NCBI GenBank assembly: GCA_016721385.1
Contig: JADKIE010000011.1
Coordinates: 124,001-188,000, forward strand
DNA: 64,000 nucleotides
Source of the DNA: Chitinophagaceae bacterium
Lineage (GTDB): Bacteria > Bacteroidota > Bacteroidia > Chitinophagales > Chitinophagaceae
Reading direction: 5' to 3'
Positions 12,087 to 20,961 of this stretch are shown here, one piece after another. The notes below the pieces were generated by a model that was not told the DNA's origin, searched no databases, and saw nothing but the letters and a program-made list of their open reading frames with translations. Position numbers and translations under genes: made by a program. Positions within the stretch are counted from its first letter, which is position 1, and every line of letters starts with the position of its first letter.

Positions 12087-12145
12087 TCTTCACCTTGGTT
12101 CGTGGCCACGAAACAACTCCTTTGCCTTGGATTGTGGTACACGAA
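12087..12145. repeat. Dispersed repeat with perfect 14-bp palindrome
   Basis: Contains TTCGTGGCCACGAA (12099-12112, perfect palindrome) preceded by CACCTTGG and followed by a diverged second copy, GCCTTGGATTGTGGTACACGAAAC (12120-12143). A third related copy is AGCCTTGGTTCCTGACACACGAAAC-like sequence at 31258-31282. Intergenic, no coding potential. Confidence 0.65.
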
Positions 12146-12206
12146 ACGGTAACATAATATTATTTGTTACTTATGCCACAAACCAAGGTCGTTATCAATA
12201 ATGCAA

Positions 12207-13626
12207 TTAATTTAAAGGCGAATAAGAATAGTTGATGAGTACAGATTTAATATACAGCAGACTGGCCCAATTAATATTAATTCCGGAGGCATCTACCGGA
12301 TAAATTCTTAGAATGTAACTGTTATTGGCATTATCAACTGTAGCAGGTACTCCAGTTCCTGCAAAGCCACTATAAAAAGTACCACTGGCATAGGCTGCTC
12401 CTGAATTGGCCGAATACAAAATAGTGTTGCCCGTAGAAAAGAAGGAGTACTAACCAATTCGGCTTTTAAACCAACAGCACTATTGTTTGTCATATGCATA
12501 AAATGTCATATTGTTTATAATTGCGCCCTGAGGTAATTGTACCTGAGCCACCAAAGAAGCATTTGTAGTTGTATTGGTGATAGTGATATCGTTATAAGGA
12601 GAAGAGGAGCCGGCATCCAAAATATAATCGGCCGGGGCTCCATTGCCGTATAATGAATGAAATGCAACTGCAGGTATATTTAAAACACTGCTTACAACAT
12701 TTGGCGACCAATTAGCATTTCCTGCTGCATCACTTCGCAAAATTTTCCCTGCTCCCTGTGTACCATTGGCAATACGTAAGTTGCCCATCAGGTAAGTGTT
12801 TCCAATAGCATGTATAGCCGTATCCGTGCCAAAAAATTTACCGCCGGCTCCCGATTCGCTATATCCCATTATGGCAGCGTTGGCATAAGTAAATACAATA
12901 GGGGAAGATTCAATTCCATCTTGGTAAATGCCACAGGCATAACCTTCCAGGGTTTTGTTTGTATTAAAAATACCACTTGCTATACCGGCATATGGTCCAC
13001 CGCCAAAGCCGGTAGTATTTTTGTGCCATGATAGCCGTACCTCTGTAAAGATTAAACGCATCCATAGCAGCTGTACTATCTGAATAGGCCGAAATACCTG
13101 TTGTGTATCGGCCATTCATTCCATAAGCGGCGATTGCCGCATTATAACCTGTGGTTAAAAAATTTCCATCATATTCGGCATAAAAGGCATTTCCACGGGT
13201 ATTTCCAATTTGTTTTTGCCGAAAAAAAGCGGCAGGGTTGCTGCCATTATTTATAAGGCTGAAAAGTGCCGCTGAAGGAGTATAGCCACTGCCGCCACCG
13301 GTACTCATATTAAACGTTTTACGGAAAGGTATTTGCAACGTGTCGCTTCCTATCAACTTCCAGGCAGCTTCGGCCTGATTATAATACATATATTTTTTGA
13401 GGGTGCTGTCGTATAGCATTAACCCATCTGGTAGTGAGGAAATAGCGTTCCGTTGTGCAGTAGAAAGACGGGGTATCAATAATCCCTTGTTGGTGCTAAT
13501 AATGTCGAGCATGGCAGAAGGGTGTGGAACTGCAGGTGAATTTGATATTGCTACACCATTTTGAGCAACAAGTGCTGCCCAACCAAATAAACAAAATGTT
13601 ATTGTAAGGAAAATAGATTTATACAT
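12207..13626 (-). CDS. Secreted fibre-like surface protein (frameshifted)
   Basis: About 470 residues, function unknown. It starts with a signal peptide (MYKSIFLTITFCLFGWAALVAQ); the ATG at 13626 is chosen over one 10 codons upstream because it begins the signal. Next comes the motif GLLIPRLSTAQRNAISSL followed by a GLMLYDST segment, the common head of Bacteroidota fibre or tail-collar-like proteins, then Gly/Ala/Asn/Thr-rich beta sequence. Frame changes near 13035, 12485 and 12440 break it into four open stretches that join smoothly. No type IX sorting signal is visible at the C-terminus (KSVLINYSYSPLN). A promoter of the Bacteroidota form lies directly upstream. Confidence 0.7.
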
Positions 13627-13645
13627 GACAGTTATTTTTCCTAAG

Positions 13646-13674
13646 TAAATATACATTTTTTTTGCATATTCAAA
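13646..13674 (-). promoter_or_regulatory. Bacteroidota-type promoter of the fibre-like gene
   Basis: On the minus strand TTTG (complement of 13671-13674) is followed after 17 bases by TATATTTA (complement of 13646-13653), close to the TTTG/TANNTTTG consensus of the primary sigma factor of this phylum. It lies 20 bases upstream of the ATG at 13626. Confidence 0.55.
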
Positions 13675-13680
13675 CCATTT

Positions 13681-13815
13681 TCGTCGCCGTTGGTGTTCTC
13701 CGCTAAGGTCTCCGCCGCCGTCTTGTTTTTACCTACGGCAATCTAATGGCTCCTTGCCTTGGTTCTTCGCCACCGTCAGTGTTGCCGCTATATTCCCGCC
13801 GCCTTGTCTCCTTTG
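13681..13815. repeat. Cluster of dispersed GC-rich repeats
   Basis: GC-rich intergenic DNA made of related pieces (CGTCGCCGTTGG, CTCCGCCGCCGTCTTG, CTTCGCCACCGTCAGTG). The stretch 13764-13812 is nearly identical to 31286-31334: both read TCTTCGCCA, CGTCAGTGTTGCCG and CTATATTCCC, then CCGCCTTGTCTCC. The two copies are 17.5 kb apart, on either side of the defence island. Confidence 0.8.
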
Positions 13816-13926
13816 TTCCGGGTTTCAGACAATTTTCAATGAGTAAGGCATGTATTTGTCTTTATTAATGCAACAAACATTAATCAGATGTACAGTCAAT
13901 ATTGAACATAAACATGCATAAAGCCA

Positions 13927-15327
13927 TTATTCCAATCCCATCACCTCAATCCCAACCAAATAAAAATCATCCCGAAACTTGATTAGTATTGCCTGAACAC
14001 CCAAATTCTTTCCATCTGCAACAATGCTATAAGGTTGATATTTATAACTCACATTACCTTCCGTTTTTTCTGGTACAAAAGGCTCTTTATTTAGCTTACC
14101 ATATTTAACAATATTAACATTATCCAAATCTTTTATTACAGATTGCAGCTTAGTTTCGGCTTCTGACCGGCTTGAAATAGATCCATCATTAAGAAAATAC
14201 AAGGTTCTGTCTTCACTTATCAGCGCTGCGCCATAACCCTGAGCGGTTTCATATCCCATGCAGCAATATCCCCTAAGTTTTTGGAAATAACCTCTCATGG
14301 GTTGATCCCAACCTTTAAACTTATCGCTTACTTTACGGAAGATTCGTGCAAGTGCATAATCAATCGTATTGCCACGACCAATATCATCTGCACCATCAGC
14401 ACGAACAAAATAGTAGCAATCTCTCCCGTTGGTGGAACCACGATAATCAGAAAATTTGGCTTCATTCATAGCCTGATCGTTTTCAACATTGGGTGCATAC
14501 ATAATTTCTATATGTTCGCCCTTATCAGTGGTAAACACTCCCATTGAATAAGTAATCAGCAATTCCATTCCTCTGCCATGGGGGTCAAACTTAACCATCG
14601 GATAAATATAAGATGACGAATATGTATGGTAGGTTTTGTTTAATTGCCCCATTTCTAACATTTCGTAATACAAATCATCATCATCCAATTTCGTACGCAA
14701 ATTTTTTAATGTACTGTCCGAAAAGTTTTTGGGTTCAAAATAGGTAAGATTTGTTCTTAAAAACTTTCTGCCATAATGATCTGGCCTTTTTGCGGCCATG
14801 ATGCTTATTTCATGAATACCATTTTGTTTGTAATGATATTTAGGAATATCACCTTTGGGCCATCGGTAAGTTTCTAACGCTGATACCGGTGCTACAAAAT
14901 ATTCATCCGATTCTACCGGCAGGTTTTCAGATCTTGGCACATAATTGTAATTGCAGTTATCGCCATAAGACAAACAAAAAAGAGCAAGTGTGTTTTTTCC
15001 GTATTTTTTATTTTTAAACAAGCGGATAATCTTACAAGACAACTTTTTCCAGTCTTCTGTTTTTTCAACAGAATAATTGCCAGCATCTTTAAATGCCGAA
15101 CCGTGATTTTCTAAGCGTAATTTTTTTATCAAATAAGCTTTTTGAACTTCCGACACTTCATAAGGTTTGATATTCTCTTCAAACCATGCTTTCTTGTCAT
15201 TTTCATCAGGCTGGTAATCTTTAATGATCTGTTCGGGGTGTACCACATTCCCTGGGGCTATCCAATATTGTGCCTCCGTAACAGATGCAAATAAAATGGC
15301 AGTGATAAATAAAAGAAATCGAAACAT
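13927..15327 (-). CDS. Secreted protein of unknown function
   Basis: 466 residues with a signal peptide (MFRFLLFITAILFASVTEA) and no recognised domain. The mature protein is mixed alpha/beta, hydrophilic, has several Cys (including GYCCMGYE near residue 360) and no membrane segments or sorting domain, so it is probably periplasmic or lipid-free exported. The frame is intact. It sits alone between GC-rich repeats and a small Cys-rich ORF. I do not recognise the family. Confidence 0.75.
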   Translation of the reverse strand: MFRFLLFITAILFASVTEAQYWIAPGNVVHPEQIIKDYQPDENDKKAWFEENIKPYEVSEVQKAYLIKKLRLENHGSAFKDAGNYSVEKTEDWKKLSCKIIRLFKNKKYGKNTLALFCLSYGDNCNYNYVPRSENLPVESDEYFVAPVSALETYRWPKGDIPKYHYKQNGIHEISIMAAKRPDHYGRKFLRTNLTYFEPKNFSDSTLKNLRTKLDDDDLYYEMLEMGQLNKTYHTYSSSYIYPMVKFDPHGRGMELLITYSMGVFTTDKGEHIEIMYAPNVENDQAMNEAKFSDYRGSTNGRDCYYFVRADGADDIGRGNTIDYALARIFRKVSDKFKGWDQPMRGYFQKLRGYCCMGYETAQGYGAALISEDRTLYFLNDGSISSRSEAETKLQSVIKDLDNVNIVKYGKLNKEPFVPEKTEGNVSYKYQPYSIVADGKNLGVQAILIKFRDDFYLVGIEVMGLE

Positions 15328-15431
15328 TGTTATTGTTTTTTAATTCAGCAATACAAAAATTAGAAATTCAAATATATAATTTGTATCAAAAAAATAAAAA
15401 AATCGGCCGCCTATCAAAAATTTAAGGTGCT

Positions 15432-15623
15432 TTAGTCAATTCCAAGGTCTTTATGCATTTCTCTCATCTCTTTTCCAAATTCAATACTTTCTAACACAGC
15501 TTTTCGTTTTTCTTCCGGTAAACAATGAATGCAGGTTGGATATAGAATGCCTTTGTAATGTTCTTTGCATTGAGGACATAATTCTATCCTGTGTAAGTCA
15601 TAACTTGAAGCACATCTTTGCAA
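15432..15623 (-). CDS. Small Cys-rich (zinc-ribbon-like) ORF, doubtful
   Basis: A 63-codon frame with a CPQCKEHY and a later CIHCLPEEKRK, which together could bind one zinc ion, and a charged C-terminal helix. There is no ATG in frame: only a TTG at 15623, with a stop nine codons further upstream, so it may be the tail of a larger gene shortened by an indel or a remnant. Function unknown. Confidence 0.4.
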   Translation of the reverse strand: MQRCASSYDLHRIELCPQCKEHYKGILYPTCIHCLPEEKRKAVLESIEFGKEMREMHKDLGID

Positions 15624-15891
15624 GCTGTTATCGTGTCTTCGAATGATAGATATTTGATATCATCATTTAGGTAAAGTAAAAATGCCTCTTTCTTAATCGT
15701 TTATAAACTTACTGTCTAATAAACTTACCGTTAACTCTTAAATATACGCAACTATTTCTTTACTTTATTAACCTGCAACACCAAGGTTATTAATTAACAC
15801 AACGCCTTGCTTACACACTTGGCCCGAAAGAGAGACTTTGCTTAGAAAAAAACTTCTTTGTTTAAGTTGCTAAGAAAATAGCGACATTAAG

Positions 15892-16533
15892 TTAAGAGGT
15901 TTGAATAATCATTTCATTTCCCAAATGCGTTAACCTGTATGATGAATGCTCCATGCGTACACTAAATGATGGGAAAATACTTTTTTTGCTTTGTACAGGA
16001 GCCATAGGCTCAATTAATTGAAGCCTTGCTAAATTTTCTAATATTAAATAACATTCTTTTTCGGGAATTGCTTCAAATTTTTTAATAATAATTTCAAAGC
16101 TTACAAAATTTATTCTAAAATTAAGATCTGAATGTTTTACTTTTTTATTTATGAATTCCAGAATTTTTGCATCATGTGGCGACATTTGTTTTAAAATCTC
16201 AATATAAATATTTTGGTTTAAACTTGTATTTAAAGGGTCAATTGAATTTACTAATAGTTTAGTCCACATTTCTTTCAAGGAATTTTCTTCTTCTAACGAT
16301 GAATATTCAAGCAAGGGTACTAGTGTTTTAATAGGTATCTTTTTAGGGTTAATCCCTTTTGCTTTGACATATTTTTCAGCCTTTTGAAGTAATCTTATTT
16401 GATTTTTGAATCTCCAATATTTTACATTATCTGTAAATAAAGTATCTATAATCTCTTTAACAGGCGGTTTTATTATATCCGACACAAAGTCAATTACTTT
16501 ATTAACAGGCTCTGATATCTTTTCTATATCCAT
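15892..16533 (-). CDS. DUF4393 / Abi-alpha domain protein
   Basis: 213 residues matching the DUF4393 (Abi_alpha) family, first known from abortive infection contexts. The family core is visible as LVPLLEYSSLEEENSLKEMW followed by TKLLVNSIDP, with the helical N-terminus (VIDFVSDIIKPPVKEI) and a winged-helix-like C-terminal half (LENLARLQLIEPM ... YRLTHLGNEMI). It follows hsdM in the same direction after a 127-bp gap and closes the defence island. How members act is not known; role in phage defence is inferred from family and position. Confidence 0.7.
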   Translation of the reverse strand: MDIEKISEPVNKVIDFVSDIIKPPVKEIIDTLFTDNVKYWRFKNQIRLLQKAEKYVKAKGINPKKIPIKTLVPLLEYSSLEEENSLKEMWTKLLVNSIDPLNTSLNQNIYIEILKQMSPHDAKILEFINKKVKHSDLNFRINFVSFEIIIKKFEAIPEKECYLILENLARLQLIEPMAPVQSKKSIFPSFSVRMEHSSYRLTHLGNEMIIQTS

Positions 16534-16660
16534 ATATACATGATATTAATAGTTTATTGCTAATAGTGTCAAATCAAAAACACTATACCTCTAAGCCTTC
16601 GTTGCACATTCATAAGATGATTTTTTTAAATAATTTGTACTCCATGTTTTATAGGAATAA

Positions 16661-18165
16661 TTATTTACCATTTAACGATGCTATGATCGCTTTAAAACTC
16701 TCCAACCCTGCCTCTAAATTCTCCACAATATCCAATGCCAATTCATCAGGGTCGGGTAAGTTATCTAAATCAGCAAGCGATTTATCTTTTAACCAGGCGA
16801 TGTCTAAAGATGTTTTGTCCCTTGCTATAATTTCATCGTAAGTAAATTTTCTCCAGCGGCCTTCGGGATTGTTGGTAGTATCAAATGTTTCTTTTCGCTT
16901 ATTTCTATTTTTAGGATTATAGCAGGCAATAAAATCGTTTAAGTCATCCAGCTTTAGCGGATTCTTTTTTAGAGTGTGATGAATGTTTGTTCTATAATCG
17001 TACACCCACACTTCTTTAGTCCAAGGCTCTTTACTACTTGGCTTGGCATCCCAAAACAATACATTTGCTTTTACACCATTAGCATAAAAAATACCAGTGG
17101 GCAATCGTAATATGGTATGTAGGTTGGTAGTTTCCAATAGTTTTTTACGAACTGTTTCGCCAGCACCGCCTTCAAACAGTACATTATCTGGCAGCACTAC
17201 GGCTGCTTCGCCAGTAGTTTTTTAGCATACTTTTTTATATGCTGTACAAAGTTTAGTTGTTTGTTACTAGTGGTTACCCAAAAATCTTGACGGTTATACG
17301 TAAGGTCTTCTTTTTCTTGTTCACCTTCTTCGTTGGTAAACGTCATGCTGCTTTTTTTACCAAAGGGCGGATTGGCTAACACATAATCATACCTAGTTTC
17401 CGAAGCAGCAATTAGCGAATCGTTTGGCGATACCATTACTTCCTCACTATCTATATCACCAATATTGTGTAGAAACAAATTCATTAAAGCTAGCCTACGT
17501 GTACCAGCCACTATTTCGTTACCAAAAAAAGTATTGTATTTTAAAAACTGCTTTTGTGCTTTATCCAAATCATTGTTATCCGTCATCCAATCGTATGCGG
17601 CTAAAAAAAAGCCTCCAGTGCCGCAAGCAGGGTCTGCAATGGTTTTTAAGGGTTGTGGTCGCAAACACTCCACCATACATTTTATTAATGGCCTTGGTGT
17701 AAAATATTGCCCAGCACCACTTTTAGTATCTTCTGCATTTTTTCTAATAGCCCTTCGTAAATATCACCTTTATCTTTTACACCCATTAGTACCCATTGCT
17801 CTGCATTTATTAGGGCAATCAATTTATACAACTTAGCAGGATCAGTTATTTTATTTTGGCTCTTAGTAAAATATTTGCCCCAATATCCCTTTTCTTTGGC
17901 AAGGCTCTCTTAGCAAACTATTGTAATGCACTTCTAACTCATCGCCGCTTTTATTGGTTAATGTTGCCCAATTGTATGTCGTGGGTATAGGCATTTTACG
18001 GTTGTGCGGCGGCCTGCTGTATTCATCTGCCATTTTTAAAAACAGCAAATAGGTTAGCTGTTCTAAATAATCGCCATAGCCTACGCCATCATCTCTTAAG
18101 GTGTTGCAAAATGCCCATACTTTGGAAACGATGGAGGGAGTATTTGCTGTGTTGTTGTTACTCAT
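16661..18165 (-). CDS. hsdM: Type I restriction-modification methyltransferase subunit
   Basis: N6-adenine methyltransferase subunit that with HsdS protects host DNA and with HsdR forms the restriction complex. About 500 residues: helical N-terminal domain (IVSKVWAFCNTLRDDGVGYG), the SAM-binding motif I DPACGTGGFFLAA, catalytic motif IV ANPPFGKK, and a C-terminal helix (LALDIVENLEAGLESFKAI) that contacts HsdS. Frame shifts near 17895 and in the T run near 17217 are crossed without loss of family sequence. It lies 7.5 kb from hsdS and 10 kb from hsdR, with other defence genes between, and has its own upstream operator-like repeat. Confidence 0.93.
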
Positions 18166-18193
18166 AATTATGCCACTTTTCCGTTTTTTTAAG

Positions 18194-18250
18194 TAGAATG
18201 TAAACTAACTCCTGAATTAGTTTACATTCTAATACAAGATGTAAACTAAT
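18194..18250. promoter_or_regulatory. Operator-like inverted repeats upstream of hsdM
   Basis: TAGAATGTAAACTAA (18194-18208) and TTAGTTTACATTCTA (18217-18231) form a perfect 15-bp inverted repeat with an 8-base spacer; a third half-site TGTAAACTAA follows at 18241-18250. There is no T run as expected for a terminator, and it stands 29 bases before the hsdM ATG, so a repressor-binding site or control-protein box is the better reading. Confidence 0.6.
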
Positions 18251-18348
18251 TTTTGATTTACCAAGTTCATTTTAAAATCTATAAACCTAGGAGACAGTCA
18301 AAATGCTTTGCTAAAAGAAGCGTTTGGAAAATTCTATAAAATTATTTT

Positions 18349-19221
18349 TTATTGAAAAAATGAGTTACCCAAACATCCGTTTAAAAACCAATCATTATTT
18401 AACATAGCTTTATACATTGCTGTCCTCCAACTATTTCTTTCAACTGCCAATTTACTTTCAAAAGTTTCGGCTAAAAAATCTTTTAGATTAGCGGCCCCAT
18501 TATTAAATTGATTTTTGAGTTGTAAATGCATACTATTTAATTCATCGATTGCTTCCGATGAAAACAAATTGTTTAGGTTGTAAGAATTGAAATGATAACA
18601 AACTCTTTCAAATAGCAATTCTGTCCAATTACCAGGGTTATTTACAAAAAAATTAAAATGTATAGGTTCTGAGATAATTAATTCTGCCTGCAGCCAATCA
18701 TCATCTTCTATATTATCAAAATATGGATGTAATGTTTGATCGTTTTGATTTGTAGGAAATGAATAATTTTTTTCGGTATTGCAAACTGAGCAAGATGGCA
18801 CTAAATTAACGGGGGTAATCGCATAGCTAGGGTATAAAGCCTGCGGTAAAAAATGATCTACGGTATTTGCATCTCTTTTAGAACAATACGGACATTTGCC
18901 ACGTGGTGCCGACATAATAATTTCGTCATAGATTTTTCTACCTTCTATATTTTTATAATCTCTTAACCTATAGCTATAAAAACTCTCCATTTCGGGTCTT
19001 TTTACTTCAGCAGTTATATCAGTTAACATTGGAATTTCAAACAAACTTGTAATTGAGCATTTTTGAATATAAATTTCTTCTCTCTGCGTTAAAATGGTTT
19101 CTGTATCTTTAATTTTGTCAGCATCTCTTTTTCTGGATGCTTCTTTTGCAATAATTCGCAAAATATCTTTTACAGATTTTCCAGGCCTATTAATTCTCTT
19201 CATTTCCTTTCTTTTTTTCAT
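18349..19221 (-). CDS. HNH endonuclease, partner of the adjacent ATPase (Septu PtuB-like)
   Basis: 290 residues. The HNH/treble-clef centre is clear: RGKCPYCSKRDANTVDHFLP, then NLVPSCSVCNTEKN, giving two CxxC zinc knuckles, the catalytic DH pair and the Asn and Lys positions of the family. The N-terminal third is charged and helical. The start overlaps the ATPase stop by 32 bases (or 14 if the ATG at 19203 is used), implying translational coupling. An ATPase followed by an HNH nuclease is the plan of the Septu (PtuAB) anti-phage system and its relatives; the pairing is seen here, the assignment is inferred. Confidence 0.75.
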   Translation of the reverse strand: MKKRKEMKRINRPGKSVKDILRIIAKEASRKRDADKIKDTETILTQREEIYIQKCSITSLFEIPMLTDITAEVKRPEMESFYSYRLRDYKNIEGRKIYDEIIMSAPRGKCPYCSKRDANTVDHFLPQALYPSYAITPVNLVPSCSVCNTEKNYSFPTNQNDQTLHPYFDNIEDDDWLQAELIISEPIHFNFFVNNPGNWTELLFERVCYHFNSYNLNNLFSSEAIDELNSMHLQLKNQFNNGAANLKDFLAETFESKLAVERNSWRTAMYKAMLNNDWFLNGCLGNSFFQ

Positions 19222-20700
19222 AAAACAAACTTCTTAAAATTGACTTACCTTCAATACCCAATTGTTTATTAATATTTTCTAGTGCACTTTCATAACTCTC
19301 ATATTCATTTGAAAGGTCTTTTAATATATTATAAAATCCTGATTTCATAACTTCTAATCCAAAAATTTCATTTGTCAATACACCCACATTTTCTCCAAAT
19401 GATTCTAATTCTAATCTTTCAAATTCTGATATAGATCCTTTTTTCCTAAGTTTCCAAATACAAGATTTTGGAATTTCTTGTAAAACCACAGGTGAATGAG
19501 TTGTCATTATGCAAACTGCATTCCTGTTTATCAATAATTCAGATATTGCTCTTATTAATGATGATAGTAAAGGCGGGTGCAAATGAGTTTCAGGTTCATC
19601 GAAGAAAACTAGTTTTTTTCCTGTAGCAATTCTACCAAACTAGTTATTGTAATTAATACAATTTTGTGACCTGAACTTAATTTATTAAATTTATTTATAA
19701 TTGAAATTCTGTCAATTTTTTTATTGACTTCGATTAAATCTATAATGTTTTCATCTTTAAAAATAGGATCAGTTTCAAGATGCTTTATAATACTTTTCCA
19801 TCTAGGAATTCTTGATGAAGCACTTATGTTTCCAAGACTCGTTAAAAATTTATTTTGATTTGAAGAATTATTACTTTCTACATTTTCTATACTCTTTAAG
19901 CCAATATAATTATATTTTAAACTTTCACTTGACTTATAATTTTGAAATTCGAATTCATCAAAAGCACTGAAAGTAACACATACAAGATTTGAAAAAGTAG
20001 ATGTTGCCAATGGATTGTAATCGAATTCAAATTTGCCATTTTTTGCCTGATTAGTAGTATTTAAAATCGTTTCAATCATACAATTCAGTAAATGCGATTT
20101 ACCGACTCCATTTCTGCCAATAATAACTTGAATATTTGTAGGTGGGCTTGTGTCCGCTAATACGTTAAAATCTATGCATTCGGGTTTTGTTTGTACATCA
20201 GTTTTAGGAAAATAATATTTAAAAGAATAGTTTGTCAATCTTTCGCCTCCATTAGCCATTCGTCTAAATTGATTTCCAACTGTAGATAAAGAGATATTTC
20301 TTAACAAAGAAGTAATAGTTACATCTTCCTTAATTGCCTTTTCAAAAATATTTTTATTTTTTGCAATGTCATTTAGCCCTACTAATACGCCATCCCTAAT
20401 ATCCTCACCAAGTTTATTTAAGTTCTCATAATAACTATCTTCAGTACCAAGTGAAAAAAAATTATTTGATAGGCTATCAAATTTGTCTCCTATAGTCAAT
20501 AGTTTTTCATCCTTAGGTTTTTGACCATAAAACCCAATCCTAACACCACCAATATTTATTAAATCCCCATTTGGATTAATGTAGGAAACTCCAAAAGCGG
20601 TAAAATAATTATAATCATTCCAATTATTCCAAAGTAGTATTACTGTGTTTAAAGTTCCCTCAGGATAATTTCCGAACTTATTTGTGACAAGAAAATGCAT
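19190..20700 (-). CDS. AAA/ABC-type ATPase, partner of HNH nuclease (Septu PtuA-like)
   Basis: About 503 residues, SMC/OLD-like ATPase. Walker A IIGRNGVGKSHLL near residue 190, a degenerate signature KLSSGHKIV, Walker B LVFFDEPETHLHP and the H-loop TTHSPVVL near residue 400. The N-terminal 150 residues (LWNNWNDYNYFTAFGVSY) form an extra domain before the nucleotide fold. The frame breaks between the signature and Walker B in a T7 run at 19613-19619; adding one base restores the Walker B motif, so it is a likely sequencing error. It probably senses phage infection and controls the downstream HNH nuclease. Confidence 0.78.
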
Positions 20701-20725
20701 TTATTTTTAATTTTTATAAAATATT

Positions 20726-20820
20726 CTAAGTTGTTAGACTCATCTGAAATTCTTTAGTTACAATACTTTGCTTTAATGCCTCTACCTGTTTCAAGTTTTT
20801 GCTTGTTGTTATATAAAAAA
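20726..20820 (-). pseudogene. Remnant of an hsdS 3' end
   Basis: The reading LKQVEALKQSIVTKEFQ matches the C-terminal tail LQQAEALRQSILKKAFEG of the complete hsdS at 25715, and the DNA agrees closely (for example 16 of 18 bases over GCATTAAAGCAAAGTATT). No target-recognition domain precedes it; upstream is a short hydrophobic frame reaching 20959 that I cannot place. It shows that an hsdS once ended here. Confidence 0.65.
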
Positions 20821-20961
20821 TATTAGTACGGCTGGGAGAGCTTTCTTGAAAATTAGAATAATAGCTTGATTTTGTAAAGTGATATGACCAAAACCCAAAG
20901 TGAATTAGGAAAGCCCCAATATTTAAAATGACAATGGAGATGATTATATTATTACACATTA

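Noticed and set aside
15703..15731. Two 13-bp direct repeats ATAAACTTAC-T/C-GT, 16 bases apart
   Set aside because: They could be an operator, but no gene with a confident start lies next to them, so I list them only here.
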